Shown here: positions 13,192-20,569 of the stretch, one piece after another
How the letters are laid out: every line of letters starts with the position of its first letter
How positions within the stretch are numbered: the first letter of the stretch is position 1
IMG/VR virus record: IMGVR_UViG_3300042344_000517
Coordinates: 1 to 38,297 of that record
DNA length: 38,297 bases
Source: a virus
Reading direction: 5' to 3' (one strand)
Program-made: the position numbers and the translations under genes
Notes under the pieces: generated by a model
The model's input: only the letters and a program-made list of their open reading frames with translations
Told to the model about the DNA's origin: nothing
Database searches by the model: none

Positions 13192-14283
13192 TTAGTTCTT
13201 TAATACTTGAAATAGTAACTTCTTATATTCTTCCTTGCCCAATGGACGATTATCCAAAATTTTGAACAAAAAAGCCGCACGATTGGTATTACCATAAGCT
13301 GAAATTACTTGTTCAGCCTGTAACTTACGAGTAGGTAGAGTCTTGAGTCTGTTATTCACAAAATCATTCATACCACTCACAATCAGATCCACTTCCTTCT
13401 TAGCATCACAAATACGGCTAATTGTACCTTTAATTTGCTCTGCTAACTCAAAATCAAAAGTGGTAAAGATATAGTTGTAGAAAGTCCGATAGTCAGGCAT
13501 ACCTTGCTCTAGCCAGACATCCAATACTTTTTCTAGTGAACTAAGTTCAGACTTTAGATGATGTAACAGGAGATATTTTGATGCTTTAATCTTATGAATA
13601 ACTTGGTCATTCTTACTATATAAACATACACCCTCTTTATTCTGCCACTTATCTACAATCTGTAACATATCAGATATATCAGTAAAAGTATAGATTTCTG
13701 GACGAAGTAAATCATACTTCTTAGCCATAGCATCCAACATATCTTGTTGTGCAAGTGAATAGTTGATATGATTAATAAAACCAATCAACTTCCACATAGG
13801 TTCATCACCATACGATAGCACAATTTTATTGATTGGAGACAGCCATTCCCAAATGATAGAATAATCCCAAGTATCATTATTATCCTGCAACTTATTTAGA
13901 ATAGTTGACTTGAATAGTTCCAACTCAAAACCATTAGCCAGCTTAGACGCATCAACAGTTCCACGGGTACGCAGAATATATTGTCCGTTATACTTGCTAA
14001 CAATTAAAGTGCTACCGTCAAGTTTTTCAACAATAGTTGCATTCTTTAGTGAGTTAGGAACAGGAAAGTGATCAGGATTCTCACCCCAGTTGGTAAACTT
14101 AGGAAATGATGCACTAATAACTTCACCAGCATAATTCACAACCACACTACGCATGTGCTTGTTGTCTTGAGTCCACTTGGTGCCGATATGTTGAGGTTGA
14201 ATCAAATAAACAATTTCACCATTAAGTGAATGTTCATGCACCATAAATTGGGTGAGGTCAACCTTTTCTATGTCAATCTTCAT
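13192..14283 (-). CDS. rnlA: RNA ligase 1 (T4 Rnl1-like)
   Basis: A 363-residue protein, close to T4 Rnl1 (374). The covalent nucleotidyltransferase motifs are in order: motif I KLDGS with nucleophile Lys 87, Ia around RTRG (105-108), III in WDYSIIWEWLSPINKIVLSY with Glu 146, IV KEGVCL (216-221) and V HKIKASKY (230-237). The all-helical C terminus fits the tRNA-recognising domain of Rnl1. T4 Rnl1 rejoins host tRNA cut in the anticodon loop by defence nucleases after end-healing by Pnkp. Here the kinase and phosphoesterase genes are 3 kb away and behind the same promoter type. It is a second ligase beside the Rnl5-type one. Confidence 0.87.
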   Translation of the reverse strand: MKIDIEKVDLTQFMVHEHSLNGEIVYLIQPQHIGTKWTQDNKHMRSVVVNYAGEVISASFPKFTNWGENPDHFPVPNSLKNATIVEKLDGSTLIVSKYNGQYILRTRGTVDASKLANGFELELFKSTILNKLQDNNDTWDYSIIWEWLSPINKIVLSYGDEPMWKLIGFINHINYSLAQQDMLDAMAKKYDLLRPEIYTFTDISDMLQIVDKWQNKEGVCLYSKNDQVIHKIKASKYLLLHHLKSELSSLEKVLDVWLEQGMPDYRTFYNYIFTTFDFELAEQIKGTISRICDAKKEVDLIVSGMNDFVNNRLKTLPTRKLQAEQVISAYGNTNRAAFLFKILDNRPLGKEEYKKLLFQVLKN

Positions 14284-14289
14284 ATGTCT

Positions 14290-14317
14290 AATTTACCACG
14301 ACTTTACGGAAAGTCAA
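14290..14317 (-). promoter_or_regulatory. Leaderless-type promoter of the Rnl1-like ligase
   Basis: TTGACT (14312-14317), 16-bp spacer, TGG plus TAAATT (14290-14295), only 6 nt to ATG 14283. The spacer holds the dyad GACTTT-N4-AAAGTC. Confidence 0.85.
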
Positions 14318-14636
14318 CGAAAAATTTAGAACCAGAAGGTGGATTCATCATTGGTTGGACAGACACAATTTCGTCGGCAGTTATAGTAGGCATCACTTTA
14401 TTAATAACAGGAAATATGACTTCTGAGAACGGAGGATTTTTCTTCCAATGACGATCCATCTTTTCACGTTGCTTTTTGGTTAATGGTCGCCACGTATCCC
14501 AAAGAATAGATTTACCATCTTTGGATATAGTTCCCCAACCCTTAAGAAAGTCATGGATACGCTGATTTGCGTATGTAGAAGATATACCAATAGTGTTAGC
14601 ATTACACTTCTCACGATATCTACGATTATTTTTCAT
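14304..14636 (-). CDS. Hypothetical basic protein
   Basis: A 110-residue protein, strongly basic at the N terminus (MKNNRRYREKC), with a WDTWRPLTKKQREKMDRHWKK segment. Not recognised; DNA or RNA binding is possible from charge only. It is transcribed alone from its own leaderless-type promoter, and its 3' end contains the -35 region of the ligase promoter. Confidence 0.6.
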   Translation of the reverse strand: MKNNRRYREKCNANTIGISSTYANQRIHDFLKGWGTISKDGKSILWDTWRPLTKKQREKMDRHWKKNPPFSEVIFPVINKVMPTITADEIVSVQPMMNPPSGSKFFVDFP

Positions 14637-14642
14637 AAAATC

Positions 14643-14670
14643 AATTTATCAAGACTTTAAAGAAACTCAA
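14643..14670 (-). promoter_or_regulatory. Leaderless-type promoter
   Basis: TTGAGT (14665-14670), 16-bp spacer, TGA then TAAATT (14643-14648), 6 nt to ATG 14636. The -35 overlaps the end of the DUF3307-like gene. Confidence 0.7.
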
Positions 14671-15074
14671 GCCAAATATTTCAGAATCAAATAATTGCAA
14701 ACTAGATGGTAGGTATTATCGCTTATAATGTATAGCCAAGTACTAATAAACTTGGGTCTAGCATCTGGATCGGTATTTTTCCAATCATCATAATAACCAG
14801 TTACATTACATTTGTCATATGATGGATAGGACCAGTCTGGACCTATACGATTTTTATACCACACAAAGTATTTGATAATACACCATCTGTCTTGAACGAA
14901 GTGGGTAGCAAATATTAGAAATAATGCCAATAAATTTTGGGTAAGCAACAAAAATGGTACAGTATATAACACACAATGAACCAAACAAGGAATGGATCGC
15001 TTGTTTTTGTTTAACGCCATCCAATCACTTTGAAAGTAATAGTCTGCTACTAAATGTACCAATAACTGTTCCAT
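14667..15074 (-). CDS. DUF3307-like membrane protein
   Basis: About 135 residues. The start HLVADYYFQSDWMALNKNKR and the following CLVHCVLYTVPFLLL match the DUF3307 pattern (H-x-x-x-D-x-x-x-Q, then a K and H-hhhY membrane helix). A second helix (LLALFLIFATHFVQDRW) and a C-terminal hydrophobic segment follow. ATG 15074 is preferred over an upstream TTG. Membrane proteins of this family occur in several phages with unknown role. Confidence 0.65.
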   Translation of the reverse strand: MEQLLVHLVADYYFQSDWMALNKNKRSIPCLVHCVLYTVPFLLLTQNLLALFLIFATHFVQDRWCIIKYFVWYKNRIGPDWSYPSYDKCNVTGYYDDWKNTDPDARPKFISTWLYIISDNTYHLVCNYLILKYLA

Positions 15075-15091
15075 ATAACCCAATCTTGTTT

Positions 15092-15316
15092 TTATCCAAT
15101 TTGTAATGCATCAACAACATTAGCTTTAACTTCTTCATTATGGATGGTTGACGCATCCTCATGTTTGCCATAATACCATGCACTATGATAGTCAAGCACA
15201 ATCTTGAGATTTTCAAAAGTGTCTACATCATTGTATCCACCTTCATAACCACGAACAACCACACGCAAATCTGGTGGGTACATTTGTAGTCGTTTAATCA
15301 ATTGATTCACATTCAT
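15092..15316 (-). CDS. Small conserved phage protein
   Basis: A 74-residue protein beginning MNVNQLIKRLQMYPPDLRVVVRGYEGGYND, a pattern common in small phage proteins (L-x-x-L-x-x-x-P-x-x-x-x-V, then GYEGG) of unknown function. ATG 15316 is used instead of an upstream TTG. It begins at the stop of the preceding gene. Confidence 0.65.
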   Translation of the reverse strand: MNVNQLIKRLQMYPPDLRVVVRGYEGGYNDVDTFENLKIVLDYHSAWYYGKHEDASTIHNEEVKANVVDALQIG

Positions 15317-15317
15317 A

Positions 15318-15839
15318 TTAATTAACAAAAGTTACATTTTCAAATCCAACAATCCAACCACCTTGCTTGGTAGCATTTTCACTAACAGTTACTTGATAAG
15401 TGTCTGGTCTAATTCCAGTAATGTAATGATCTTCATATTTACGAAGATTCTGTTTCGCATTAACCTTCTTACCAACCACATCCTCTGGAATGGTCAAAAA
15501 GTTTTCTTTAACCCATTGAGCAAACATTTCTCTTTCAAGAGAACTCTTCACAAAAAGAGCATCATCCAGAATATCTACTAGTTCAGTGTTTGGTTCAACA
15601 TATTTGTAATCATGCAAATATTCAGCAAGTTGATAACCATCCAAATCATAATGACCAAGACACTCAATAATGTCGTCTTCATATGTCGAACGAGGTTCAT
15701 TAAGACCCTCATCTTCATTCCATTTCTGGTAATTATCAACCAATCGTTTGAATTGGGTATTCGCACGATTGATGTTTTTAAGATCAAACTTAGGACGCTT
15801 TACTGCATCTTTTAGGTTCATATAGGTTTGTTCACTCAT
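15318..15839 (-). CDS. Hypothetical acidic protein
   Basis: A 173-residue protein. The middle is acidic and helical (YEDDIIECLGHYDLDGYQLAEYLHDYKYVEPNTELVDILDDALF), and the C terminus is beta-rich (YQVTVSENATKQGGWIVGFENVTFVN). Not recognised. First gene behind a leaderless-type promoter. Confidence 0.6.
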   Translation of the reverse strand: MSEQTYMNLKDAVKRPKFDLKNINRANTQFKRLVDNYQKWNEDEGLNEPRSTYEDDIIECLGHYDLDGYQLAEYLHDYKYVEPNTELVDILDDALFVKSSLEREMFAQWVKENFLTIPEDVVGKKVNAKQNLRKYEDHYITGIRPDTYQVTVSENATKQGGWIVGFENVTFVN

Positions 15840-15845
15840 AAGTCT

Positions 15846-15873
15846 AGATTACCAAAGATTTATATTAAGTCAA
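15846..15873 (-). promoter_or_regulatory. Leaderless-type promoter
   Basis: TTGACT (15868-15873), 16-bp spacer, TGG plus TAATCT (15846-15851), 6 nt to ATG 15839. The stop codon of the upstream YkgJ-like gene lies inside the -35 box. Confidence 0.8.
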
Positions 15874-16187
15874 GAGATTTCTGGACACAAAGTTGCGTCA
15901 TACGCCATTGGTAAAGATGGATTTCTACCGTCTTCCCAAGGGAATTTACGACATACAGATGGATAAAATTTATGAGAGTGAATGGTACATTCATTATTTT
16001 TCCAAAATACACATCTGCCATTCCAAGTTTGAGTACGATATTCTTTTTTATCATTATCAAAAAATATGAACTCAACACCAAATTCTTTTAGTAAAGATTC
16101 ACCCTCTTCATTTGACAAAAATGTTCCCCATTTACAACATACTGAATTATGAGGACACGTATTACATGGTAATTCCATTTTACTCAT
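15870..16187 (-). CDS. YkgJ-type zinc/iron-chelating protein
   Basis: About 105 residues with the YkgJ (CxxCC) pattern: LPCNTCPHNSVCCKWG, CVFWKNNECTIHSHKFYPSVCRKFPWE, and a C-terminal LCPEIS. The conserved cysteines probably chelate Fe or Zn. The start at 16187 forms an ATGA overlap with the upstream gene and fits the domain better than the longer frame. Function in phage is unknown. Confidence 0.72.
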   Translation of the reverse strand: MSKMELPCNTCPHNSVCCKWGTFLSNEEGESLLKEFGVEFIFFDNDKKEYRTQTWNGRCVFWKNNECTIHSHKFYPSVCRKFPWEDGRNPSLPMAYDATLCPEIS

Positions 16188-16381
16188 ATCTTTGGAAGTT
16201 TGTAGTCTGGAATTTGACCGGGAAACCAAAAGAAATCCTCATCAAAACTATAGAAAAAGTTCTGATTAATTGCATGATTGTACGCTTCAATCACAATTCT
16301 ATCATTTAATTGACGTTGTTTACCCCTAAATTCCATATGAGGATATTTAGATTTAATTTCTTCGGGAACGTGAATGTTCAT
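16184..16381 (-). CDS. Small hypothetical protein
   Basis: A 65-residue protein starting MNIHVPEEIKSKYPHMEFRGKQRQLNDR. The aromatic C-terminal half is FFYSFDEDFFWFPGQ. ATGA overlaps at both ends support the start at 16381. Not recognised. Confidence 0.6.
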   Translation of the reverse strand: MNIHVPEEIKSKYPHMEFRGKQRQLNDRIVIEAYNHAINQNFFYSFDEDFFWFPGQIPDYKLPKI

Positions 16382-16626
16382 AATCTGGGTTTGTTCTTGG
16401 TTTTCCACTTATCGTAATGACCGGGAAAATTACGTTCAATATTTGATTCAATTATCTTAGACGCTTTAGAATCTAAAATTTCAGCACCACAAGTGTCACA
16501 ACGTTGAATTGTTACATCTTTGGTTACACAACTTCTTCCCCCACTTAATTGTGAGAAATAATTGACAGTAACATCTTTGTATGTTCCAGTCTCACATTCA
16601 AAACACTGTGATGGTCTAATATTCAT
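16378..16626 (-). CDS. YgiT/MqsA-type zinc-finger protein
   Basis: An 82-residue protein with two CxxC knuckles: CFECETGTYKDVTVNY near the N terminus and VTIQRCDTCGAEI, the layout of YgiT-type zinc fingers (N-terminal half of MqsA antitoxins). No HTH follows, so this is the zinc domain alone, common as a small phage protein. Confidence 0.68.
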   Translation of the reverse strand: MNIRPSQCFECETGTYKDVTVNYFSQLSGGRSCVTKDVTIQRCDTCGAEILDSKASKIIESNIERNFPGHYDKWKTKNKPRL

Positions 16627-16793
16627 TTTTCAGCAATCCAATCGTGAAATCGTTGTGGTAAACACATATACACAACAATCAATCCAATAGAAATAATTGT
16701 GGGAGATACATCCACTTTAAATAACTTATAAAGCAATATACTGGTTAACAATGATACTGACAAATTAATAAAAAATACTAAAAAGATTTTCAT
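16623..16793 (-). CDS. Small two-TM membrane protein
   Basis: A 56-residue protein with two hydrophobic segments: IFLVFFINLSVSLLTSILLY and a second around PTIISIGLIVVYMCL, ending in a polar DWIAEK. ATGA overlaps join it to both neighbours, which supports it as real despite its size. Not recognised; holin-like size, but there is no lysis context. Confidence 0.6.
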   Translation of the reverse strand: MKIFLVFFINLSVSLLTSILLYKLFKVDVSPTIISIGLIVVYMCLPQRFHDWIAEK

Positions 16794-16951
16794 AGAAATA
16801 TTGCTTGAATGCTTTTTAACTTACGATTCAATTCTTCATTATGTTTTTCTAACGCTTCGATTTTCTGAAGCAACCTAGCATTTTCTTTATGTAATGTATG
16901 TAGTTGATCCATCAAATCTCTTAAAATATCCGTATTACTTTCAAATTCCAT
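16790..16951 (-). CDS. Small coiled-coil protein
   Basis: A 53-residue protein that is almost entirely heptad-like (ILRDLMDQLHTLHKENARLL and onward through KIEALEKHNEELNRKLK). The ATG and stop overlap neighbouring genes (ATGA at the 3' side). It may dimerise with a partner; function unknown. Confidence 0.55.
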   Translation of the reverse strand: MEFESNTDILRDLMDQLHTLHKENARLLQKIEALEKHNEELNRKLKSIQAIFL

Positions 16952-16952
16952 A

Positions 16953-17165
16953 TTATTCTACCTTTCCATATACAGTTTCAACATCAATATAATAATTGGG
17001 TAGTCCATATGGACGAATAGTAAACTTCCAAGTCTTTTCACGGTCCTTGAAGTTATAACCACTGATATAACCAATACCACGATTGGTATTTACCTTATCA
17101 CCACAACGATACGGAAGAGGATTATCAGCCAGTACCTTAGCGAACAACTCATTATTATTGATCAT
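16953..17165 (-). CDS. Small hypothetical protein
   Basis: A 70-residue protein with YRCGDKVNTNRGIGYISGYNF, resembling a small SH3/KOW-like beta barrel, then ending in VETVYGKVE. Not recognised. First gene behind a leaderless-type promoter. Confidence 0.6.
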   Translation of the reverse strand: MINNNELFAKVLADNPLPYRCGDKVNTNRGIGYISGYNFKDREKTWKFTIRPYGLPNYYIDVETVYGKVE

Positions 17166-17171
17166 AGATAA

Positions 17172-17200
17172 ACTCTACCACACCTTTTTTTAAATGTCAA
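17172..17200 (-). promoter_or_regulatory. Leaderless-type promoter
   Basis: TTGACA (17195-17200), 17-bp spacer, TGG plus TAGAGT (17172-17177), 6 nt to ATG 17165. The -35 lies within the last codons of the dCMP deaminase gene. Confidence 0.82.
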
Positions 17201-17708
17201 ACACTTTTCCGTCAAAATATGCTTTACATCCTAAAATTCTATCAATGGTATGTACTTCTACTCCAGATTCATTAAACATTGTGAAAGTAGCATTGTCATG
17301 TCCCTTCCATTGTTCTCTTTGTGTTGAGTTACACAAATCATTGAATTGTTGATGTATATAAACACATTTGATACCACTTTGAATTATACCCCTAGCACAA
17401 TCTGCGCATGGAAGCGCATTGGTATAAAGAATTGCGCCATCGGTGTTTATACCGTACTTGGCAGCTGCGTAAATTGCATTACGTTCGCCATGTTCATACC
17501 ACTTGTATTTTTCTGGTCTTTCGTGACGTAATTCATTTTTGTCATCTACTCCAATAGGAATACCGTTGTAGCCTGTTGAAATGATACGTTTGTCTTTTAC
17601 AATAAGAGCGCCAATCTTGGTCTTGGGATCTTTGGATTTACTAGCAACCCAATAAACTCCTTGCAAAAACCATTCGTTCCAGTCTGGAGGTGTATAATTT
17701 AATCCCAT
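17190..17708 (-). CDS. cd: dCMP deaminase
   Basis: A 172-residue protein of the ComE/dCMP deaminase family. SKDPKTKIGALIVKD and STGYNGIPIGVDD are family blocks. The zinc site is HGERNAI plus PCADCARG. It converts dCMP to dUMP, feeding the thymidylate synthase made from the operon 4 kb upstream. Length matches T4 dCMP deaminase (193) less the extra insert. It overlaps the preceding gene by 10 nt. Confidence 0.87.
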   Translation of the reverse strand: MGLNYTPPDWNEWFLQGVYWVASKSKDPKTKIGALIVKDKRIISTGYNGIPIGVDDKNELRHERPEKYKWYEHGERNAIYAAAKYGINTDGAILYTNALPCADCARGIIQSGIKCVYIHQQFNDLCNSTQREQWKGHDNATFTMFNESGVEVHTIDRILGCKAYFDGKVFDI

Positions 17709-18262
17709 AGTTGTTGATAATATTCAGCGAACAATAACATTCCTTTTTTACGACGTTCTTCTAGTTCTTCATTTTTCTTCAGATATTCATCCCAAGCTTG
17801 TTTTTGTTCTGGTGTTTTTTCACGTTTGATATTTTTAAAGTAATCATCCATATTGTCAACTTCATATCTAAACATAGGAGTTGGATTGAACTTTTCTTCA
17901 TCATGCATATATTCAAATGTCCAAATCAATTCATCCAATATTTCATTCCATCGTTCAGGTGTAATATCTGGTGGGTATGTATGAACATTGATCTTCTTGA
18001 AATGTTTTAGTCTGGGTAGAATAAAATTTGTAAGTGTCCAGTCCAAACTCCAACATTCACTATCACTTACACCATAACGCATACGTTGATAGGTACTAAT
18101 AATCCATCGTTTTACATCATAATATTTGTAATATACACGCCATCCATAGGCAATATGATCCAATATCCAATCGCCATATTTGTTGGTTCTGTACCAAGGT
18201 TTCAATTCAGTAGCTTCAGATTTTTCTAAGCTTTCGTTGATTTTTTTAGCGTTGAGATCCAT
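17699..18262 (-). CDS. Conserved phage hypothetical protein
   Basis: A 187-residue protein. RMRYGVSDSECWSLDWTLTNFILPRLKHFK followed by P-x-x-x-x-x-x-x-W-N-E-I-L-D-E-L-I-W-T-F is a pattern found in many phage and bacterial hypothetical proteins. The C-terminal 60 residues are charged and helical (KQAWDEYLKKNEELEERRKK). First gene of a two-gene unit with dCMP deaminase. Confidence 0.7.
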   Translation of the reverse strand: MDLNAKKINESLEKSEATELKPWYRTNKYGDWILDHIAYGWRVYYKYYDVKRWIISTYQRMRYGVSDSECWSLDWTLTNFILPRLKHFKKINVHTYPPDITPERWNEILDELIWTFEYMHDEEKFNPTPMFRYEVDNMDDYFKNIKREKTPEQKQAWDEYLKKNEELEERRKKGMLLFAEYYQQLWD

Positions 18263-18270
18263 ATTATTAT

Positions 18271-18298
18271 ATTATATCATAGTATATTTGACTGTCAA
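18271..18298 (-). promoter_or_regulatory. Consensus sigma70-like promoter of the dCMP deaminase unit
   Basis: TTGACA (18293-18298), 16-bp spacer, TGA then TATAAT (18271-18276), both hexamers perfect sigma70 consensus, with 8 nt to ATG 18262. The -35 forms a TTGACAGTCAA palindrome and directly follows a terminator T-run. Confidence 0.9.
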
Positions 18299-18304
18299 AC
18301 AAAA

Positions 18305-18326
18305 ACCCCACATTTTACTGTGGGGT
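18305..18326 (-). terminator. Intrinsic terminator
   Basis: ACCCCACA pairs with TGTGGGGT around a TTTTAC loop, and five T follow on the minus strand. It ends the 18354-18805 unit. Confidence 0.88.
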
Positions 18327-18353
18327 GTGTGATGAATAAACAAACAAATAAAA

Positions 18354-18578
18354 TTATTGAACGTTCTTCAAACCAGGATGTGCTTTGTGCCAAGGCATTT
18401 CGTGTACAACAGTACCTTGTCCTTGATTCCACTTTGAATCTTGATGAACTGGTTGTGGTTGTTGTTGTGCTTGTGCCATTTGTTGTGCGGCTAACATAGC
18501 ATTTGCTGCGCCTGGATTGTTGCTGGTAATACCAACTACTGGATTTTGTGTTTTGATTCCCAAATAAAGACCTGACAT
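18354..18578 (-). CDS. Gln-rich small hypothetical protein
   Basis: A 74-residue protein. The centre is Ala/Gln-rich and low-complexity (AMLAAQQMAQAQQQPQPVHQ), and the C terminus ends MPWHKAHPGLKNVQ. ATG 18578, with AAAGG upstream, is preferred over the longer frame. Not recognised. Confidence 0.6.
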   Translation of the reverse strand: MSGLYLGIKTQNPVVGITSNNPGAANAMLAAQQMAQAQQQPQPVHQDSKWNQGQGTVVHEMPWHKAHPGLKNVQ

Positions 18579-18607
18579 AATGTTATACCTTTCTTTAAGT
18601 ATAACTA

Positions 18608-18805
18608 TCAAGCTTTGGCTTCATTATACACAAAATTATCACTGAACATAGAATATAAATAATCGTGATGTTTGTCTTCTAAAAGATACTCTCGTATATC
18701 AATTATACGACGGTCATCATCACAATGACATTGCATATAAATCTTATCCCGTTTTATTTTAGCTGCGGTGTCACAATAGTTACAAGTAATTTGAAGGTCG
18801 TCCAT
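18608..18805 (-). CDS. Small zinc-ribbon-like protein
   Basis: A 65-residue protein with ITCNYCDTAAKIKRDKIYMQCHCDDD, a C-x-x-C ... C-x-C ribbon. The C terminus is acidic and aromatic. ATG 18805 is chosen over an upstream frame that runs into the terminator. It begins 35 nt after a terminator without a clear -35, so its promoter may be late-type. Confidence 0.6.
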   Translation of the reverse strand: MDDLQITCNYCDTAAKIKRDKIYMQCHCDDDRRIIDIREYLLEDKHHDYLYSMFSDNFVYNEAKA

Positions 18806-18840
18806 ATACTTTAAAATATCATAAACAATGCAAAAGTAAA

Positions 18841-18866
18841 GGGATGTCACAGTTACGTAACATCCC
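18841..18866 (-). terminator. Intrinsic terminator after the PPP-like phosphatase
   Basis: GGGATGT (18841-18847) pairs with ACATCCC (18860-18866). An inner GTTACGTAAC palindrome offers an alternative fold. A T-rich run follows on the minus strand. Confidence 0.75.
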
Positions 18867-18898
18867 TCTGTAATTTGTTACAAATAAACCTTTATTAC

Positions 18899-19678
18899 TT
18901 ACAGATCTATGTAATTTTTTAACTCCAACTTTCCATCGGTCATTACAAGATACTGATTCATATGACAATCAATACAAATATTATTTGCATCTGTAATATT
19001 AATGTATCCTTCACTATTGTGTTGTTTAGCTCTACCAGTTTCCCATTGACTAGTATGACCCACAATTTGTTTCAAATCATCAATAGGACTAAACTCATGA
19101 TCAAAATCACACCAAACAATGCCACCAGTTCTATTCATACCGCCTCTACTACGTCCAACTTGATAAAACCAATGAAGATCATTTGAAAGCAATTTGGAAG
19201 ATGCTTGTTTTGACTGTTCATCAAGATAATTAAATATATCCGTGTTAGTTTTAATCTGTGGAGGTAATAGTCTAGTATCCAATCCAGCGTGGGTTAGTAG
19301 AATATCATCCAACACAATAAACCAATGAAACTTGTTACGAACAGTTCCACGATCTTTACCTAATGTTTCGTCAATAGTTCTATATTTCCATTCTTCATAA
19401 CCACTACACATCGCACTTTCATTGTAATACAGATAATGTATATCGTGGTTACCAAATAGAGTATAGTTCTTTGGGTTGGGTAGAAACGTGTCTCTTAGAT
19501 ATTTTGTAGTAGCTTCGTAATGAATTGGATCATCATATACAAAGCTATCATACCAATCACCCAAAACAATGTTGATATCAGCATCCTCTTTAGTGAGGAT
19601 CTTATCAAGTTTATTAATATCATTGTGTGGATCAGCAACAATGACAATCTTCTTTTTATCTGAATTAAAATTTAACAT
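18899..19678 (-). CDS. Calcineurin-like phosphoesterase (PPP type)
   Basis: A 259-residue protein with a complete set of metallophosphatase motifs: DPH (16-18), GDW (40-42), GNHD (76-79), a central THAG and a C-terminal GHT. This PPP/ApaH-like layout differs from the smaller phosphoesterase paired with the kinase. Possible substrates are phosphoproteins or dinucleoside polyphosphates. It is monocistronic, between its own promoter and terminator. Confidence 0.82.
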   Translation of the reverse strand: MLNFNSDKKKIVIVADPHNDINKLDKILTKEDADINIVLGDWYDSFVYDDPIHYEATTKYLRDTFLPNPKNYTLFGNHDIHYLYYNESAMCSGYEEWKYRTIDETLGKDRGTVRNKFHWFIVLDDILLTHAGLDTRLLPPQIKTNTDIFNYLDEQSKQASSKLLSNDLHWFYQVGRSRGGMNRTGGIVWCDFDHEFSPIDDLKQIVGHTSQWETGRAKQHNSEGYINITDANNICIDCHMNQYLVMTDGKLELKNYIDL

Positions 19679-19683
19679 AACCT

Positions 19684-19712
19684 ATGTTAACAATTAACTA
19701 ATTAAAAGTCAA
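19684..19712 (-). promoter_or_regulatory. Leaderless-type promoter of the PPP-like phosphatase
   Basis: TTGACT (19707-19712), 17-bp spacer, TGT plus TAACAT (19684-19689), only 5 nt to ATG 19678. Confidence 0.75.
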
Positions 19713-19947
19713 GTGTTTTGTTTTTTACTTTGGTGAGTAACCATCTTACCATATCATATTTGGTAGATGGTTCTCCGTATTTTTTAATTTTATAGTATTC
19801 CATTTCCAACTCATATAGTCTTTGAGTTGTATCTAGTTTTTCAGACCATTTGGGATCTGCAAGAGAATTATCTGTTTGTTTCTCTAGTTTCTCCAAACAT
19901 TCCACTAAAAACTCATATTCTATTTTGGAAAGAATTACTTTTTTCAC
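19702..19947 (-). CDS. Small hypothetical protein
   Basis: An 81-residue, largely helical protein (LSKIEYEFLVECLEKLEKQ...RLYELEMEYYKIKKYGEPS). It starts at GTG, in a GTGA overlap with the micro-gene upstream. Not recognised. Confidence 0.6.
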   Translation of the reverse strand: MKKVILSKIEYEFLVECLEKLEKQTDNSLADPKWSEKLDTTQRLYELEMEYYKIKKYGEPSTKYDMVRWLLTKVKNKTLDF

Positions 19948-20063
19948 TTCTCAGTTGATTTGGATTTCTTTTTATCTCCCCAATTAATTGAGTCGTAATT
20001 TTTATCGTATTGTTTTTTATTGGTTGGTCTGGGTTTGCTCCCCTTGCCGTTCTGGTTGCTCAT
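19944..20063 (-). CDS. GKGSKPRP-type phage microprotein
   Basis: A 39-residue protein starting MSNQNGKGSKPRPTNKKQYD and containing NYDSINWGDKKK. Very short proteins with G-K-G-S-K-P-R-P followed by Y/W-x-x-x-I-x-W-G are frequent in phages; function unknown. It overlaps the upstream gene by 47 nt in another frame and ends in a GTGA overlap with the next gene. Confidence 0.7.
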   Translation of the reverse strand: MSNQNGKGSKPRPTNKKQYDKNYDSINWGDKKKSKSTEK

Positions 20064-20394
20064 AAAATAATTGATATCCTTGTTCTATTGTTTCAAAAAA
20101 AGTTCCCTTGCTATACATTTCACTAGCGATTGATGTATCACTTTTGAGATATTGAGCATTAACGTTTTTCAAAGTAAATGATCCATTTGTTTCATCTGTT
20201 TTTTCATATCCTACAAATAGAATACTGAAATTTTTCTCATGAAGCACATCATCGAATGCTCCATCGTAGTTTTGGATATATACAATATCTTTTTCACTCC
20301 ACTTATTATCAATACGAGGACATACACATAGTCTGTATTGATTGTCAATGAATGCTTTAAATACAAAAGCATTTGGTTTAGTTAGTTTATTCAT
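20017..20394 (-). CDS. Hypothetical protein
   Basis: A 125-residue protein. A beta-rich core (FVFKAFIDNQYRLCVCPRID..., FSILFVGYEKTDETNGSFTLKN) is followed by a helix and a polar Gln-rich tail (PERQGEQTQTNQ). ATG 20394 lies in an 8-nt overlap with the zinc-knuckle gene. Not recognised. Confidence 0.55.
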   Translation of the reverse strand: MNKLTKPNAFVFKAFIDNQYRLCVCPRIDNKWSEKDIVYIQNYDGAFDDVLHEKNFSILFVGYEKTDETNGSFTLKNVNAQYLKSDTSIASEMYSKGTFFETIEQGYQLFYEQPERQGEQTQTNQ

Positions 20395-20566
20395 ATTTTT
20401 CAGCACATTTACCGCAAAGTTGACCAACACCTTCTACATAGTGATATCGATAGTCAATATGTTTGTCTTTGGGTTCATTTGTTTCAACACCACATACAAT
20501 ACATTCTTCCATTTCAGATATTACTTTAAAGTCACCATTGGGTAATTTTTCAATTTTATTATTCAT
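20387..20566 (-). CDS. Small zinc-knuckle protein
   Basis: A 59-residue protein with two C-x-x-C pairs: ECIVCGVETNEPKDKH and GQLCGKCAEKYE, a four-Cys zinc-binding fold. It overlaps the following gene start by 8 nt (ATGAATAA). A specific function is not evident. Confidence 0.65.
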   Translation of the reverse strand: MNNKIEKLPNGDFKVISEMEECIVCGVETNEPKDKHIDYRYHYVEGVGQLCGKCAEKYE

Positions 20567-20569
20567 AAT

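Noticed and set aside
9654-19678. The two phosphoesterase genes as recent duplicates
   Set aside because: Their motifs, length and ends differ (GHSH-type versus PPP-type with THAG/GHT). They are separate families.
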